The translations under genes were made by a program, and so were the position numbers. This document shows, piece by piece, positions 63,791 to 64,000 of a DNA stretch of 64,000 nt (its first letter is position 1; each line of letters starts with the position of its first letter). This stretch comes from an uncultured Acidimicrobiales bacterium (GTDB lineage: Bacteria > Actinomycetota > Acidimicrobiia > Acidimicrobiales > SHLQ01): contig CALHTF010000032.1 in assembly GCA_938038815.1 (NCBI GenBank), positions 62,001 to 126,000 on the forward strand, read 5' to 3'. The notes beneath the pieces are model-generated. The model was not told where the DNA came from and did no database searches. It saw only the letters and a program-made list of their open reading frames with translations.

Positions 63791-64000
63791 TTACAGGTAT
63801 TCGAGGGGGTTTACCGGGGCGCCGCCTTGTCGGATTTCGAAATGCAGGTGTGGCCCGGTTGACGCGCCGGTTGAGCCAACATCGCCAACCCGGTTGCCCG
63901 CCGAAACTTCGGCGCCGACGCTGGTGCGGATCGCCGACATGTGGCAGTACACCGAGGTCAACCCGCCACCGTGGCTGATCATCACCGTGTTGCCGCAGTT
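63791..64000 (-). CDS. M23 (LytM) endopeptidase, C-terminal end; partial at right edge
   Basis: The last 69 residues of a second LytM protein are visible. They include [22 protein letters not shown] and the zinc motif [12 protein letters not shown], closing with NPLEYL. The frame runs off the window edge, so its N-terminus is unknown. It resembles the neighbouring M23 protein closely over this stretch, which suggests tandem duplication. A 282-nt spacer with repeat copy D lies between them. Confidence 0.85.
   Translation of the reverse strand, partial: NCGNTVMISHGGGLTSVYCHMSAIRTSVGAEVSAGNRVGDVGSTGASTGPHLHFEIRQGGAPVNPLEYL

Overview
The window is a dense, GC-rich bacterial chromosome segment. 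It has frequent GTG/TTG starts, many four-base start/stop overlaps, and no rRNA, tRNA, CRISPR array, integrase or transposase that I can see. The gene families point to a high-GC Actinobacteriota member, probably class Acidimicrobiia: a coenzyme F420 deazaflavin synthase (FbiC/CofH), a DUF3151 protein, a DivIVA/LytM wall-growth pair, a mycobacterial-type AftD arabinofuranosyltransferase and an orphan conservon-like ATPase. The phylum is well supported. The class is an inference from gene families, because no ribosomal marker is present.

Layout. 0-12.3 kb is housekeeping: the end of fbiC, a LOG-family nucleotide hydrolase, small conserved proteins, RNase D with a rhodanese protein, MobA, DUF3151, pyruvate kinase, a flavin reductase-like protein, an aldehyde dehydrogenase, a SirB1-type protein and a glycerophosphodiesterase. 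12.3-17.3 kb holds a secreted coiled-coil lytic transglycosylase, a 0.94-kb ORF-less interval that ends in a strong intrinsic-terminator-like hairpin, an SDR lacking the usual catalytic Tyr, a zinc-ribbon protein, a 63-aa protein with a CA-rich leader, and an RTX-like Ca-binding secreted protein. 17.5-31.8 kb is a surface-glycan locus: FAD oxidoreductase, acyltransferase, ArnT-like GT-C, DPM-like GT2, DUF2304, GT4, a 1472-aa AftD-like enzyme and an SGNH lipoprotein, mostly overlapping or closely spaced on +. A convergent acyltransferase-SGNH fusion follows on -.

31.8-44.7 kb contains ArfB, an alpha/beta hydrolase, a GT2, the orphan histidine-kinase-like protein, the gltBD glutamate synthase operon and an M18 aminopeptidase. 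44.8-54.7 kb contains an unusual secreted Lys-tract protein, a trkA-trkH-trkH potassium uptake operon, 5-formyl-THF cyclo-ligase and a K+-dependent-type membrane pyrophosphatase. 54.8-64 kb contains small unknowns, a GNAT, a hydrolase, a degenerate GGDEF protein, a J-domain protein, an ABC1/UbiB kinase, a psuK-psuG pseudouridine catabolic pair, DivIVA and two LytM (M23) endopeptidases, the last one cut by the window edge.

The most novel items are non-coding. A four-copy hairpin repeat family sits just after stop codons, always in the orientation of the gene it follows. The 13.7-14.6 kb interval looks like a structured RNA locus. Nothing resembling a defence system, prophage or biosynthetic megacluster was found.
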